This document shows positions 13,270 through 25,562 of a DNA stretch of 64,000 bases, in pieces. How positions within the stretch are numbered: the stretch's first letter is position 1; each line of letters begins with the position of its first letter. The DNA lies in the NCBI GenBank assembly GCA_951799445.1, contig OX637291.1, positions 14,386,501-14,450,500 of the forward strand, read 5' to 3'. This stretch comes from Pseudisothecium myosuroides. Lineage: Eukaryota; Streptophyta; Bryopsida; Hypnales; Lembophyllaceae. The notes beneath the pieces are model-generated. The model had not been told where the DNA came from. It did no database searches and saw nothing but the letters and a program-made list of their open reading frames with translations. The translations under genes and the position numbers were made by a program.

Positions 13270-13517
13270 AGGTAGGAACACCCAAATGCACTAGGTGCGT
13301 AAAAGTGCCACTTGATGTGATGCTCACACTATGTATATCTCCTATTCTTGAAGAAACGATTTTAGAACACCAAAAAACTTTTGACCGTTCATAACTTTTG
13401 CATTCTTTGGTGCATAGAAATCTCCTCACTCACCAATGAGAAAATACAAAATTTCACTAATGTAATAATAGAAAAGATCCACAATAGAAAAAATGGCAGT
13501 TTAGGGTGCCCATACCT
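13270..13517. mobile_element. AGGTAGG-family TA-MITE, divergent copy
   Basis: TA at 13268-13269 and 13518-13519. Left end AGGTAGGAACACCCAAA; inverted right end AGGTATGGGCACCCTAAA. The interior aligns with the copies at 51468 and 31170, including TTCATAACTTTTGCAT and TCTTTGGTG. 248 bp, non-coding. Confidence 0.7.
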
Positions 13518-13949
13518 TAGTGGTATGCTCCAACATTAGAGGTTAACTTTTAAATAATGATATGAAGGCTCTCATGTTCATTAGACATATTTTGTAAGTC
13601 TTGGTCTTGGGGGAATGTTGTAATTAGTGTAGTTCTAGTTACCTTGAAAGTGAAAATAATTGCTAAGGTAACTACACCTAAAACCAACACCTTCCTAAAA
13701 ACAATAGTTACAAATTTTTGCCTAAAATGTACTACTATTCATGAGAGTCTAGTGTCGATTTTAGAAACACCTATTTTCAGCATTTTAAAACTTCAAAGTT
13801 TATTCATGTGGTGTCCAAAAAGTGTATTCTTCAAGAATCTAAAATCCCCTTGTGACCACCAACAAGACCCACCAACAACTTCTTCAATATAATAACGGAC
13901 ACAATCGTGCTGAATTGCTTCACTTTTGTTGGGTTTAGTTGTACTTACC

Positions 13950-14207
13950 TTAGTTGGAAGGGCGTTTGGAGAAAGAAGGAATGGTTGTGTTGTCCAAAAT
14001 ACGCATGGAGTCTGAGTAGGCGGAGCCCAAACCCACGCCGGCACCAAAGGCAACAATAGACCATTTTTTGGTGGGACTATGGAACATAAGGAGCGCAGAT
14101 GCCAATCCCACCAAGTAGTCAGACAGAAAACTTTGTTGTGTTAAGTCCATGTACATATCATACTGCCCTTGCATGGCCATTTGCGACACCCTTCGCTTTG
14201 GCCTCAT
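13950..14207 (-). CDS. MIC10-like mitochondrial inner-membrane protein
   Basis: MIC10 is the small hairpin protein of the MICOS complex that bends the mitochondrial inner membrane at crista junctions. The 85-residue ORF has LTQQSFLSDYLVGLASALL, a short SPTKKW link, then AFGAGVGLGSAYSD. This last part is the glycine-repeat membrane segment typical of plant MIC10-type (DUF543) proteins and matches their AFGAGxGxGSAY consensus. An in-frame Met two residues before MQGQYDMYMDL may be the true start; the first ten residues are uncertain. The stop TAA is followed at once by G|GTAAGT, so a 3' UTR intron is possible. It sits among repeats without close gene neighbours, and a pseudogene cannot be excluded. 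The N-terminal membrane segment has fewer glycines than usual. Confidence 0.55.
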   Translation of the reverse strand: MRPKRRVSQMAMQGQYDMYMDLTQQSFLSDYLVGLASALLMFHSPTKKWSIVAFGAGVGLGSAYSDSMRILDNTTIPSFSKRPSN

Positions 14208-14473
14208 TGCAGCATCTACCCTGTTCCTGGAACCATCTGCATTGCTTTTGGACCTTTAGCCAAATTCTAGTATATTTTCATGTTTTTCAACATGCAAATG
14301 CTTCATATCTAAAACACAAAATTTGTGCACTTTCTATTGCATTTTATAGTTCTCAATTTGATGGATTCTTCAGCTTGTAGAATCAATTTGAAGGTGCACA
14401 TGTTTACATTGTCTGAGTTGCAAAATATTGTGTGAATTTCTTAACTTCTAGCTATTGTACACATAGGGCACTA

Positions 14474-14605
14474 AGGTGAATCATTGTATTACCGCCCCCA
14501 TCTCAATTCCCTTATGTATCCGCGGGATACATTTTAGAACAAAAATAAACACCACATGTACATGAGGGCAAAATTCTAATTAGGTATTAATAGGTTGGTT
14601 CACCT
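14474..14605. mobile_element. TA-MITE, 132 bp, same family as the 51780 element
   Basis: TA at 14472-14473 and 14606-14607. Inverted ends AGGTGAATCA / AGGTGAACCA. The interior shares the CACCAC...TACATGAGGG block with the element at 51780-51915. Confidence 0.65.
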
Positions 14606-14607
14606 TA

Positions 14608-15656
14608 AATGTGAAAATTGTCTCTTGCTGAGCTATCTTCTAAGATGTTTTTGAGCTACTTTCCCTTTCATGTTTTCATTAAGTCAAAGTTGTAATGGAG
14701 TTGCAAATTTGGGCTAGGATACATATATTTGCTATTCTATTAAGTTAAATAAGGGACATCTTAAACTTAGCAAAGAATGTTGAGTATTAAAGGAAGAACT
14801 AATCATCAAGGATTTCATGCTACGTACCTTCTTAATATTCCTTTAAGGATTTCACTCTACCCTCTTGATATTCCTACAACTAAACGTAGGTGAGGTTCTT
14901 TGAAAGCCCTAAAAATAATCTATTTAGAAGCGCATATCTAAAAGCATGCCCTATATTTTTAAATTAATGAATAGGTATGTAATCCTTCTACACATTGTGC
15001 ATTGTATTTTTGAAAATTCATTAAAAAGTTGGTTGTGATGTTTAAAGGTTAAATCACATTTATATGCTATGAGATTAGAATTTAATTATACCTATAATTG
15101 TTGGTGGACACACAAAGACAATCAATCTTGTTAGTATATTGCCTGTATTTATTCTTGTCTTGTGAATTCTACAGCATTGCAAACATTGGGTCTATATTTG
15201 TTGTAAACTGCATTTATATACAAATTAGACAGTAGTTCTAACTTTAATTTCTAACACCTAACAATAGCCATTTTCATTGAGAGTTAATCTCATGATTCTA
15301 ACTATGTAAACATGTGTAAATAGGAGGCTAGACCGCCTATAACGGTATCTAGAGTATAATGTGCATTTCACATTCCAATAAAATTGAACTTTAAAAGAGA
15401 CTCTCCAACCACTAGTAACCTAAAGGAAGCATCCCAAAATTGAACATTTTTTTGTTGTATTGTGAGAATCAATGATTTAGAATTGTAGTTTCTTAATCTA
15501 AAATGGTCACTAAGTCAAATGAGGTGATGAATGGAAACAATGACAAAACAAAAATCATTTCAAAGAAATCGATCACTCACTAAATTCGTGAAATTGTAAG
15601 AGACCTTTGTGATGGTGCTTGGAAAGGTAAAGAACTATGAAGAGTTTGAATGGTTC
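14608..15656. other. Intergenic, no gene seen
   Basis: AT-rich with stops in all frames; no repeat structure recognised. Confidence 0.4.
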
Positions 15657-15660
15657 TTAA

Positions 15661-16410
15661 CCCTGGAATGCCTCGAACGCCATTCTGTGGCATTCCGATG
15701 ACAATACTGTTGAGCTAATAAAAGTTCAAAAGCATTTTTTCATCCTTGTTTTCCTTGTTGACCTTTCATATTGGGTTATGAAGAGTATCCAATTGAGTTT
15801 GTACCCTTCCAATGTTTGTCTTCACGGAAATGAGAAGTTATTAAAAAAAAACGGATCACAAAATATGCTATTTTAGAGTATTTTGGGAAGTTGTTGCTCC
15901 TTGCTTTAAATCTGAAATTTCTCCACAAAAATGATATTTTTTGAGTTTGAGTCCAACTAAAAAAATGAAGGTCATCAATTCTAGTTTCTACTCCAATTTG
16001 AATTTTGAAAAAATTTCTAATATTGCATATTTTATTGCAATTTGAACTTTGGGTGTATTTTCAATGTCTATTACGGAGTATTTTCTAATTATAGAATGAC
16101 ACGGAAATTGAGTTTACACCATGATGTTTGTCATTGTCATTGTAATATACACACATGGTGAAATTTTCAGATTTTTTGAAATAATTTTCTATTTAATATG
16201 ATTTTTCTTCACTTTTTCTTCAAAAAATCTTTAAAAAATCAGTTTTCCACAAAAAAATCTAAATTTTTTGTGAAGTAAAGAAGACATGTACTTTCATCTC
16301 TGAAAAATAAATATAAATTTTTTCATGCATATCTAGTCGCAAAATGGCAGCAAATTGAGTGATGGGCAGTGAGGTTTGAAATCAATGGTCATGGGTCCAT
16401 CATTTAGGGG
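15661..16410. mobile_element. TTAA-flanked non-autonomous element, copy 2
   Basis: TTAA at 15657-15660 and 16411-16414. Left end CCCTGGAATGCC; inverted right end CCCCTAAATGATGG. 750 bp of AT-rich, non-coding interior. Ends agree with copy 1. Confidence 0.6.
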
Positions 16411-16414
16411 TTAA

Positions 16415-17680
16415 GTACCCTACTTATATTTGTTATACAATGCTTGAATGTCATGTAGATGCCTAACTAGGATTCTATTTGTCGGGAAGTTTCCAATTCC
16501 TACTTATCCCTTGTTTCCTCCATTTGTAGCATGACAAATTATTACATGGAGGCATTGAGGTGAGCATAGAGAAACTCATTTGTGTTGGAAGGACAAACTT
16601 TTGGGGTTTGATATTTTGAACTTCTTGCATTAACCGGTTCAACTCATTTCATGACTCCTTGTGATTGTCAAAAGAACAATGGATTCTATGTTAACTCTTT
16701 TGACTTCTCAAACAAAAGTGAGAAAGCTTAGAAGAAACATTGTAATGTTCTCATTATAGACGTTCGTAGAGACAAATATATTTGTTCCTTGACATGATGG
16801 GTGATGAAGAGTCACAAAATGGATCAGCATCTAATAATTACCTCAAGTAGCTTGTCTCTCCAATCTGCAATTTTTTTAAATGGCAACTCTAGAGCGGTGC
16901 CCACTCCCCCAAATCTGACATGGCAAACAGAGATACTAAAACTATTCGCATGCTCCTTCCCAAAGGGTTTGCGTTCACACCCCTTTGTCTCCAATTGCTG
17001 GGTCCTCCACACGACGAACCACCTTCAACCTGCTCTCAAGCGACAGCATGTGTGCGATGGAGACACACTCTTGTGGTAAGCAGGCAGGTAAGCAGACCAT
17101 TCAATTGTTTAGACGCGGCTGGGCTGACTCCTGCTGCGTGAGATATCGTCGTAGACCTTTCTTCGATCGTTCTTAATATCAGCAGGCCAAGTTTCATATA
17201 TCTGCGGCCGCTGTGGAGATTTGTGTGATCGGTAGGGATCTAGTATATGATCGAATCCCGTGGAGTTGAAGGACGCAATGGCCGATTTTATTTCCGTGAT
17301 GATTGCAGTGTTCAAGCAGTCCTCAGAAAATTAATCCTGCGCAGACACAATCACATAACATTCTTTAGCCCTTGTAAGCCTATATCTTTTACTTTTTGCA
17401 CTTTGAGAATCAAAAGCAACATCGCATGCTGGCATGGCCTTGCCCCAACATTCTGAACTTGAATTTTATTAAGCATGCTTCCGCTCTCATGCAACAATTG
17501 ACATGCAAACTTCATATAAGCATTCATAGAATGAAAATGATGGATTCAAATTCTTAGGTGTAGAAGTTAGCCTGTACAAAAACAGAATGCATGATCCCAG
17601 TGTTATAATATTATTGACTACAAAAAGAGAATTGCAGATAGTATGCAATAACCATCAGAGTGTGGAGAGGAGGTCCAGGC
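16415..17680. other. Upstream region of the RING gene
   Basis: No confident gene. The GC-richer part around 16880-17300 and possible acceptors at about 17637 (TTGCAG) and 17657 (CATCAG) may be 5' UTR or a 5' UTR intron of the RING gene. Short ORFs in this part have no recognisable domain. Confidence 0.35.
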
Positions 17681-20131
17681 ATGGCAACGCCAGTGCCTGC
17701 TGGGGCAGACAATAATCAGAGCACCACAGACCAAGGCCCCCAAATCTCGAGTCCCGAGTCAGAAACATCCGTTTCAAGGCATGTTGATTTGAACCTCAAT
17801 CTTCAACCACCAAATCCAACCTACAATCCGTTCATGTTGATGCAACAAGTGGGGCCACAGAGCTACTCATCCTACCCAACTTCAGACACTCAACAACACT
17901 ATGACCAGCACGACTACGTACCTGGCAGTATACATGGAGCCAATTTGTACACGGCGCCACAAGAGGTTCACTATGGTTACCAAGGATACCACCCAACTGT
18001 GCAAGAACAGATGCAAGAAGACACTGAACTTCTGCAACAAAATTACATGCAACCAGAAGATTATGTGCAAGGCAGCCACAACACATTCGAAAATCGACCG
18101 ATGCAAAGAATGTTACCCAGAAGGTTACCGCATGTGAGGCAGAGGATAAGGAGGCGGAACAGAACGAATAGGGGGCATATTTCTCATATCCATTCAGTCG
18201 CTGCAGATATGGCGTACAACAACCGAGAACACAGCACTACTACCAGCATAACAGGTACTTCTGACATGGAACTATTATTCTCTATCAGAGAATTTATGTC
18301 AATAACCACACGTCTATTGCGATTTACATTCTAAAAATAACGCAATCGCTTGTATTTCACCCTCACTACCGCATCAAGTACTGCTCAATTTCTTCAGATA
18401 CTGAGTTTAACGTACTAACTACAATGATATATCCAGATAGCATCATACCTGATTGGCAAAATTTTCCAGGGTCGGTGACGAGTGGACCCATCATGCAAAC
18501 TCCTTTGGAAATTGAAGGGAGTCAAGAGAGACTGTCTCGATTGACTTCAGCCGTAACTGCAATGGAGGAATCGTCGGGCATAGGGGAGAATTTCGAGTGC
18601 AACATTTGCTTTCAAAAGGCAAACGAAGCAGTGGTTACATGCTGTGGCCATCTTTTCTGCTGGCCGTGCCTGTACCGATGGTTGCATGTGCATTCGTACC
18701 ACAAAGAGTGTCCAGTCTGCAAAGGCGCCATAGCCGAGTGTAGCATTACGCCAATTTACGGACGTGAAAATGCTCTCGCCTCAGCCAGAATGCAAGGCGC
18801 ACTAGGGTCTGAGAGAATACCTCCACGCCCTGCTGCGAGGAGGATAGAGAGCGTAAGGCAACAGAGAGAAAGGGAGGAGCGAGAGCGGGAGCGTGAAATT
18901 CGAGAAGCAGAAACCAGGGAGCAAACGAACGAAGAACATGTGCAAATCACAGAAATTGAGCAAGTAGCCACAGAAATTGAAGAAGAGGGTGAGCCACGGG
19001 CACCTGGTGCTGAAGCCCCGTCTTCCGAGGTCACACCCCACAGAGGGGAGGGTATTACACACGAAGGTGTGGAAACAGCATCAAGATTGCAAGACGATGT
19101 AAACCAATTGGGTAGAGAGGCAGGTGATCCGACTGAACACTCACAAAGCAGCTACTTGCAACGAAGACTAGCTTTCAGACGAGAGCAACTCAGGCAAGCT
19201 CTAGCAAACTCCCGCTACAGTGCTGCCATTAATCAGAATCCTGGAACGAGAGGCACCGACAGACTGACAGCTACAGCACTCCTGTCACAAGAGTGGGAGC
19301 ATATAATTAACGGCAGCCGTCTTGTGATGGAGCCTACACAGGTAACTCATGCAAACCTCCAGATGCGAAGACATCAGAAAACACAAGAATAGAGTCAATC
19401 CCTTCATTTACTTCTCTTAATACAACTACTTATGTGTCACTAAGCATTTGTCAACGCATCATTGAGAGTATAATGTGGATTTACCTTCTAAATGCTCAAA
19501 CGAGAGTCCTTGGCAGGCCGCAGCATGGTTGGCATCAATGCATGCACGGCTCGCAAACATGGAAGGCAATATAGAACCGAACCTGGATGCTGCCCAACAA
19601 AGAAGGCAGATGATAGCATCGGCTGTCTCTCAACTTTCTCAACCACAAGAAGACTCCGTCAGCCGCTTGGCGGTCCATCCGGCCCAGGTTTCCGACTGGA
19701 TCACAACAATGCGCACACGCCTCAACAATATTGAACAAATTATGCAGAACTTGGAGCGTCCCAATCACATGCCACTATCTACCAACACTCCAGATTTAAG
19801 GAACCCAAATCCAATCCAGCTGGCTGACACTGAGGTCACGAACCCTAATGAGTTCCACGTTGAGCTCATTGCAACAGGAACACCGCAGGAAATCGCCTCT
19901 GGTTCGGAACGAAGTCCGGAGCAAAGTCCAGATCATGTTGTATCACCAAACGTTGAAAATCAGAGTGGCCCCGAGAGGATCGTGCCCGAGGCTCACGTGG
20001 TTCGAAGGTCAAGGAGGAGGAGGGAGCATGGGGAAGAGGCTTCACATGTGGTTACCCAGGAGGATGGCGTCGAGGCACCACATGAAGACCAGGTGCCAGT
20101 GACCCGTAAACGAAGGAGGCGGCTGGATTGA
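17681..20131 (+). CDS. RING-type E3 ubiquitin ligase, MUSE1/2-like, three exons
   Basis: Transfers ubiquitin from an E2 to substrates through a C3HC4 RING. Exons 17681-18254, 18437-19341 and 19517-20131 give 697 residues; introns are 182 and 175 bp. Intron 1 (phase 1) has a perfect TACTAAC branch-point candidate at about 18413, and intron 2 is phase 0. The RING is at residues 246-286 with ligands C246, C249, C261, H263, C266, C269, C283 and C286. TCCGHLFCWPCLYRWL, ECPVCKG, TPIYGR and PARRIESVR match the plant MUSE1/MUSE2 (AT3G58030/AT2G42030) type; this is from memory. The N-terminus is Gln/Tyr-rich. A charged ER-repeat follows the RING. Exon 3 holds two similar WL-x2-M-x2-RL-x-NME motifs and a basic end TRKRRRRLD. 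ATG 17681 is the first in-frame ATG. If intron 2 is retained, the protein stops at 19392. No C-terminal membrane segment is seen, unlike RMA ligases. Confidence 0.85.
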
Positions 20132-21464
20132 CGTTTTGTGGATCTTCAGAACAGAGGAATCGCCTAAATCCCTAGACTTTTTCCTCCATTTCAGAAAGCT
20201 TAATTGTGCATCACAGATTAGATAGATCCTACAAATCCGTGGCATATTCATGGTGGCAAGCCAATATCCAATCCATCACATTCTGTTGGAGAATGTGGTG
20301 CAACCTAGTTAGAATCTGACACAAGGTCATCTGTGGAACATTGAAGGTGGTACAGGTGTGTATTAAGGTGAGGTGGGCATCACACATACCTAATCGTCCT
20401 GCAGATTTTTCACTGTTTTATGTGGAACCACTCGGAAAGCCAATCCAATCTGGTCCCTACAACCTAAACAGGATAACACATCAGTTGAACAGCTGCCTCC
20501 CTACTGTAATTGAAAACTGCTGATCTCTATGTTCAGCGAACTTGATATGCCTGAAGCACGTCACCCCTCACAATAGTTTAACACACACATGCTGATACGG
20601 ACACGATTCATGTCTCAAATGGTCAACGAAAATTTCCTTTGCACGCTCTCATCACCTGAATTCATGAGCAGTGACAAGTTCTGACCTACCCATATCACAA
20701 ATCAGAGAAGCCTAAATCCTCTATGTCAATGCTATGTGCTATATTATTGATCATTTCTAGATCATTTCTTCTTTCGGTTCCTTCTTTGCGACATATAACA
20801 TTATATCATAGATCTCCACCTTTAAGCCAGTCCTTGCAGAATCTAACTAGAGATAGAAAAGCACAAAACACCTCATTAGCGCCTACCAACATCAAGGAAC
20901 CGTGCAAAAAAGCACTTGGGACCCGAAAAGGGAAGTAGAATACACAAACGCACCTTGTCTAAACCCAGAGTTCCCAAGCCTTGAAATCGGGAACGTGCAA
21001 ATCTAAAGAACAGAACCGATAAAACATCCTGACACTGGAAAAATAACTAACAGTCAAGGCAAGACAGAATGCTAGCAGCATAATCTCAAGCAGATTTAAT
21101 GAAACCAAAAGCACATTCACTAGCATAGACTTTGAGCATTGACATAAATAATGCACCTGCAACACCTACTAATAATAGTGAATTGGTCATGAATGGATAC
21201 TCACAAACACATAAGAGAAAAACATCTTGATAAGAAATACACTGCAAAACGTCTGCACACTTTTATTCTTATAAGTCGAAGAACAGAAACAAATCCCTTC
21301 GTTCAGGACGAAATAAACAGATGGAAGCGCCTAAAAGCTCAACTATTTCTAAAATCTGACTCTATACCTGCTAATGCACAATGAATGGTCTCGCGAATTT
21401 CTGGAGCCAAAAAGAATGGTTTCAAAGATACGGAATGAAAATGGGAAAAGAACTTTGTTCAAAC
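20132..21464. other. Region between convergent RING and Kazal genes
   Basis: The two genes face each other here, so it should hold both 3' UTRs. No further gene is supported. Confidence 0.4.
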
Positions 21465-23329
21465 TCATAGCAAACCCAGTACAATAAACAATCCTGCGAC
21501 CACTAGCCAGAGCATGTGAACGAGCTGCAAAGATTGCACAGCGTGAAGTGCAGTTGTCGAGCCAATATTTGTATCCATCTCCCGTAGGTTACAGTATCCA
21601 TCATGAGCTACTTCTACTCCTGCGCAGTTTGCATCAGCAGCTCCACACCTGTTCATATTTACAATTAGAACACCAATAAGAAAAGCCAAGGATTGAACTA
21701 GCACATCAGAAAGTAAAACAATCAAAAGGCTTGCAAAAGCATGAGAACCAAATAATACAACTCTGACACCCGACGTGATTAATAACAATATTTCCTTCAG
21801 GGTCTTTATCACATGATGGAGATGAAAGATGTGCGCTGGTGCTTACCAATATGTAACCTTATCTGTCCCACAAACCCTACACAGAAAAAAAAACATCGAG
21901 CACTTTCAGTATCGTCTGCAGTCTTCGCAAGCAGCAGAGAAGAGAGTGACAAGACAATCGTGCTATTAATGACCTAAAATGGAAAAGGAAAACCATATAC
22001 AACTAACAGAGCATTCTTCTACCCAAATCCCTTTATTAGAAAAAACGAGGTAAACGAGGATGAACACATACGGATCAGCTCTAAAGCATTTTACAGGACA
22101 CGACTTCGTGGTTCGACGAACGCAAGGCCCTGTATCAGAATAAGAGAAATTAGGTCAAAAAGAGCGCATGATTAGAATAATGTGGCTCACTTGCAAGAAA
22201 TCAATTCGCAATTGGAGCGGAAAAGAAAAGTGAAGTTGTTGACTACATAACGTGAAAATGGAGCCCTGCGTAAATATTCAAATCCCACAACACACCCAGT
22301 TTAATTGGACTGGCACTGGAGTTACCTGTGTCATCAACAGAAGCCACAGATGCTATCTTCTGCAACAAGTGTGCTTCTGGTTGTATCTGCACACACACAA
22401 AGCACCTTGCTCAAAATTTGAGTTGAAATCCTGACACCGAAATCGCCCGCATCGGTGCGTTTTATACAGCATTTCTAAATTCTCGTAGACAGCATTTCTA
22501 TCAACTCAGCTCTTAAAAAAAACATTGAATTTAAGCTGTCAGTACCCTTACAATCATTGAAAAACATTAAACAAACGGTCAAATTACTACTGAACTAGCA
22601 ATCCGAAAACGGAATACAACGGTTTCATACCACTTTCCCGTAACACTGGAAAAAACTGTACATCAGAAGTAATACGAAAGCATAAATCCGTACACGCAAG
22701 TTCCGACAACAAATTCAGAAAGGAATCGTTGAATGTATCTCAAACCCTAACAATCAAGAAAGTGTCTCCTCAACAGCAGCATGACGCCCATAGAATCTTT
22801 AAACCTAGTACCAAACCACAAAATCGTTCCAAACCCTAACCAAACACCATCCACACTACTCCCTCCACCAATCAATCCCCTTCAAATTCGAATAATCGCG
22901 CACTTCCGAATGCATCAATTCACATACGCCATTTCAGAAAAATCAATTCTACAAAGAAATCAATAAAAAGAATCTCTAACCTATCGGCCAGCAAATCGTC
23001 CCCCTCAACAGCAGCGCCACATCAAGACCAAAGGCTCCTCTAACCCTAACACCATTCAAACCCCACACTCACTCCAAACCCTAACAATCACCATCCACGC
23101 CACTCCGACCTTATTCAAATTTGGACTCAATCGCACATACCTCAGTGGCCGCCGAGGATCCGCAAGGAACGGCATCGTGTCCGACGATACTCACACTCTC
23201 CTCTCCAGCGTGCCGGCTCAGTACCAACGAATTCTCCACCATAACCCCATGACTCCCACTAACCAAGGAGCTCCACATCAACAGCAAGTAAAGGACGCCA
23301 CGGCACTCCTTCCAACCGCACATCGTCAT
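21465..23329 (-). CDS. Plant Kazal-type serine protease inhibitor, membrane-anchored, five exons
   Basis: Likely a secreted or surface Kazal inhibitor. Exons on the minus strand: 23329-23141, 22386-22326, 22129-22072, 21876-21847, 21648-21465; all junctions keep phase and give 173 residues. Residues 1-28 look like a signal peptide (GVLYLLLMWSSLVSG core). The inhibitor domain is split over the last three exons: CPVKCFRADPVCGTDKVTYW joins to CGAADANCAGVEV and DGYC. The PVCGTD-x-VTY core and cysteine pattern fit the plant Kazal family (Arabidopsis KPI type, from memory). The final 23 residues (LQLVHMLWLVVAGLFIVLGLL) form a hydrophobic tail, suggesting a membrane or GPI anchor. The ORF in exon 1 runs upstream of Met 23329, but the signal peptide favours this start. 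Confidence 0.88.
22742..23092 (-). promoter_or_regulatory. Telo-box cluster in Kazal intron 1
   Basis: AAACCCTAA or close variants occur at about 22742, 22830, 23040 and 23077 (as read on the plus strand). In plants, telo-boxes near the 5' end of a gene are known cis-elements of expressed genes. Whether they act here is inference. Confidence 0.35.
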
Positions 23330-23814
23330 AGCATGACTAGTGATTCCGCTGGGAACCTTCAAACAATCCCGTCGAACGCTTCCTTGATCGATGATCGCAA
23401 TGGCGAAAGAGTGAAACCCTTCCGGTGCGCCGGGTGCCGAAATTCTCGGCCGGCACCGTGCCGAATCTCGGGTGAAGGTGCCCCTGCGCAACGGCGTGTC
23501 ATCGAACTCGGATCCTAAATTCGGGCGGGATTGACCATCGCCATTGCTCCAACTGCGGTTTTCGGGTGAAGACTTTGAAAGGACTGAAGAAAAGCGCGGG
23601 GGGTAATTCTGCACACAGGCAAGGGACCGCCGGACCGCGTGCAGTCCGTCGCAGTCCGTCGCAGTCTGGGGTCGGGGCAGGGGAGCTGTTGAGAAGGTGA
23701 CAGCGTGACAGATGGTATTATTGGCTTGAGCCTTGGACTGAGATGGCTGGGATGGATGAACGAGGAGGACAGGTGGCCATTCATTCGGATTTAAGTAGAT
23801 GTTTGGATGATACT
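23330..23814. other. Upstream region of the Kazal gene
   Basis: GC-richer than the surroundings, with a GCAGTCCGTC repeat (about 23641-23660). Probably promoter and 5' leader for the minus-strand gene. No other gene seen. Confidence 0.4.
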
Positions 23815-23995
23815 GTGTGATAGGGGATCAATGCTCTTGTGTGATGGGCTTACAGTATGTGATGGGGATGGTCTTATTATGTGATAGTGGATGATCCTAC
23901 ATGATAGTGGATGATCTTGTGTGATAATGGACGATCCTGTGTGACAGTGGATGATCCTGTGTGATAGTGGATGTTCCTGTGTGATAGGGCCAGGG
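23815..23995. repeat. Minisatellite, unit about 20 bp (block 1)
   Basis: Degenerate tandem units of the form TGTGATAGTGGATGATCCTG, about eight copies. Confidence 0.8.
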
Positions 23996-24517
23996 AGGAT
24001 TGACTCCCTTATTGTCATGTGTTTTATCCCTGGAGAAAACATTGGAATTTCTTATTCACCACCCATGATAAAATTTGCAAATTTTGAATTCAAACTCCGT
24101 ATTTGCAATCAAAGACCCCAAATTAGCTACGAGAGGTAAAGACATACAAAATTTGGGTCACATAAATTAGGGACAATTTTTACATTTATAGGAGGCAATC
24201 CATTCTTCACCACTTAAGGAATTTCATGTATCTGTGGGGCCGCTATCGTGATTGGGTAAATTTCCCCCTGTGTAGCAATAGATTGCAGAAGGTTTCCATA
24301 ATTTTCCAAATTTTTTTTCCACAAAACATAATTACTGTGAATTTTTCAGTGGTTGATTATGTTCTTCCCATACCGGTGATATAAGGCTTGCTATTTCCGA
24401 CCATGGACTGAAAACAAAATCGACCAAGGGGTGGTTTCAATATTGAGACTCTTGGAGCCAATCAAAATGTGCCACAACTACCTGGAATAATTAGGGGGTC
24501 AATCCTCCATAGCCGTG

Positions 24518-24690
24518 TGATAGTGGATGATTTTGTGTAATGAGGATGATGATTTCATGTGATGGAGATGATGGTCTCATGTGCTGGGGATGATGATCTC
24601 ATGTGATGGAGATGATGATTTCATGTGATGGAGATGATGGTCTCATGTGATGGGGATGATGATCTTATGTGATAGGGGTGATTGTAAGTG
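24518..24690. repeat. Minisatellite, unit about 22 bp (block 2)
   Basis: Units of the form CATGTGATGGAGATGATGRT, about seven copies, related to block 1. The two blocks are separated by about 520 bp of unrelated sequence. Confidence 0.8.
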
Positions 24691-25558
24691 CCGATGATCA
24701 TGACACAGTTCTGGATGATACTCTGTATTACGGATGATATTTCTGTATCACTGTGTGTCATGGATGATCCCTGTGCTGTGTGTTTGGCTAATAAACATGC
24801 AAAGTTTTACTATATTCGTGTGGACGATGAGTCCCAGCCGTCTAATAAGTTAAGTTTTAAGTTACTGTTGGGGTCTGTTGGGGAACAGCTTTCTTCTTGT
24901 GAAACATTCTTGTTCTGGAACATTCTTACAGTATCGGAGCTAGGTTGTAGGAGCCCCAAAACTGTACAGCACACATGGGATCAAAACATTTTTTAGTAAG
25001 GCCGGGCAGGACCTGGTCGGGCAGGGGGGGCAAAAAACAAGCTCCCTCTGACAGGTTCAGTTTGGGCCTGTCAGGGGTTGTCCGTCTATATTTGCTCAAG
25101 TGTTGAGAAGGCTGCTGACTGAGCAGTTATTGGTCCCAATATAAAAAAAGTGGCTAGGGGTCCTTCTAGCCAGAGCCAGAGGGTCCGTCAATATGCCAAA
25201 ACCTGAATTCGTCTTATTATTACACAATGCCCCACAAGTTAATTTATTGGCAAGTTTGCATTCAAGTTGATCTACAGTGAAAGGACTCAAAGGAGTCTTG
25301 ATTCCTGAAAAACAAATGTCCTCTTCCTTGAAGTACAAGAATGGTATGATACCATAGCATATAGGAAGGTCAGATTTAGTATAAATGAAGTCATTTTTGT
25401 AAAAGAAATGCTATATGTCACCTTGTGAATGATCTGAGATGATGTGAACCTCAGAGAATTTGATGTGGAAATTCAATTTGGGCACCTAAGTGCCAAATCA
25501 AACCTTCATGTACAATATACAGTTTTTTGCATTAGAGATTTGTTTTTCCCAAAGTAAT
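24691..25558. other. Intergenic, no gene seen
   Basis: The minisatellite decays into this region (GGATGAT-rich to about 24770). A G-run lies at about 25023. No coding pattern. Confidence 0.4.
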
Positions 25559-25562
25559 TTAA

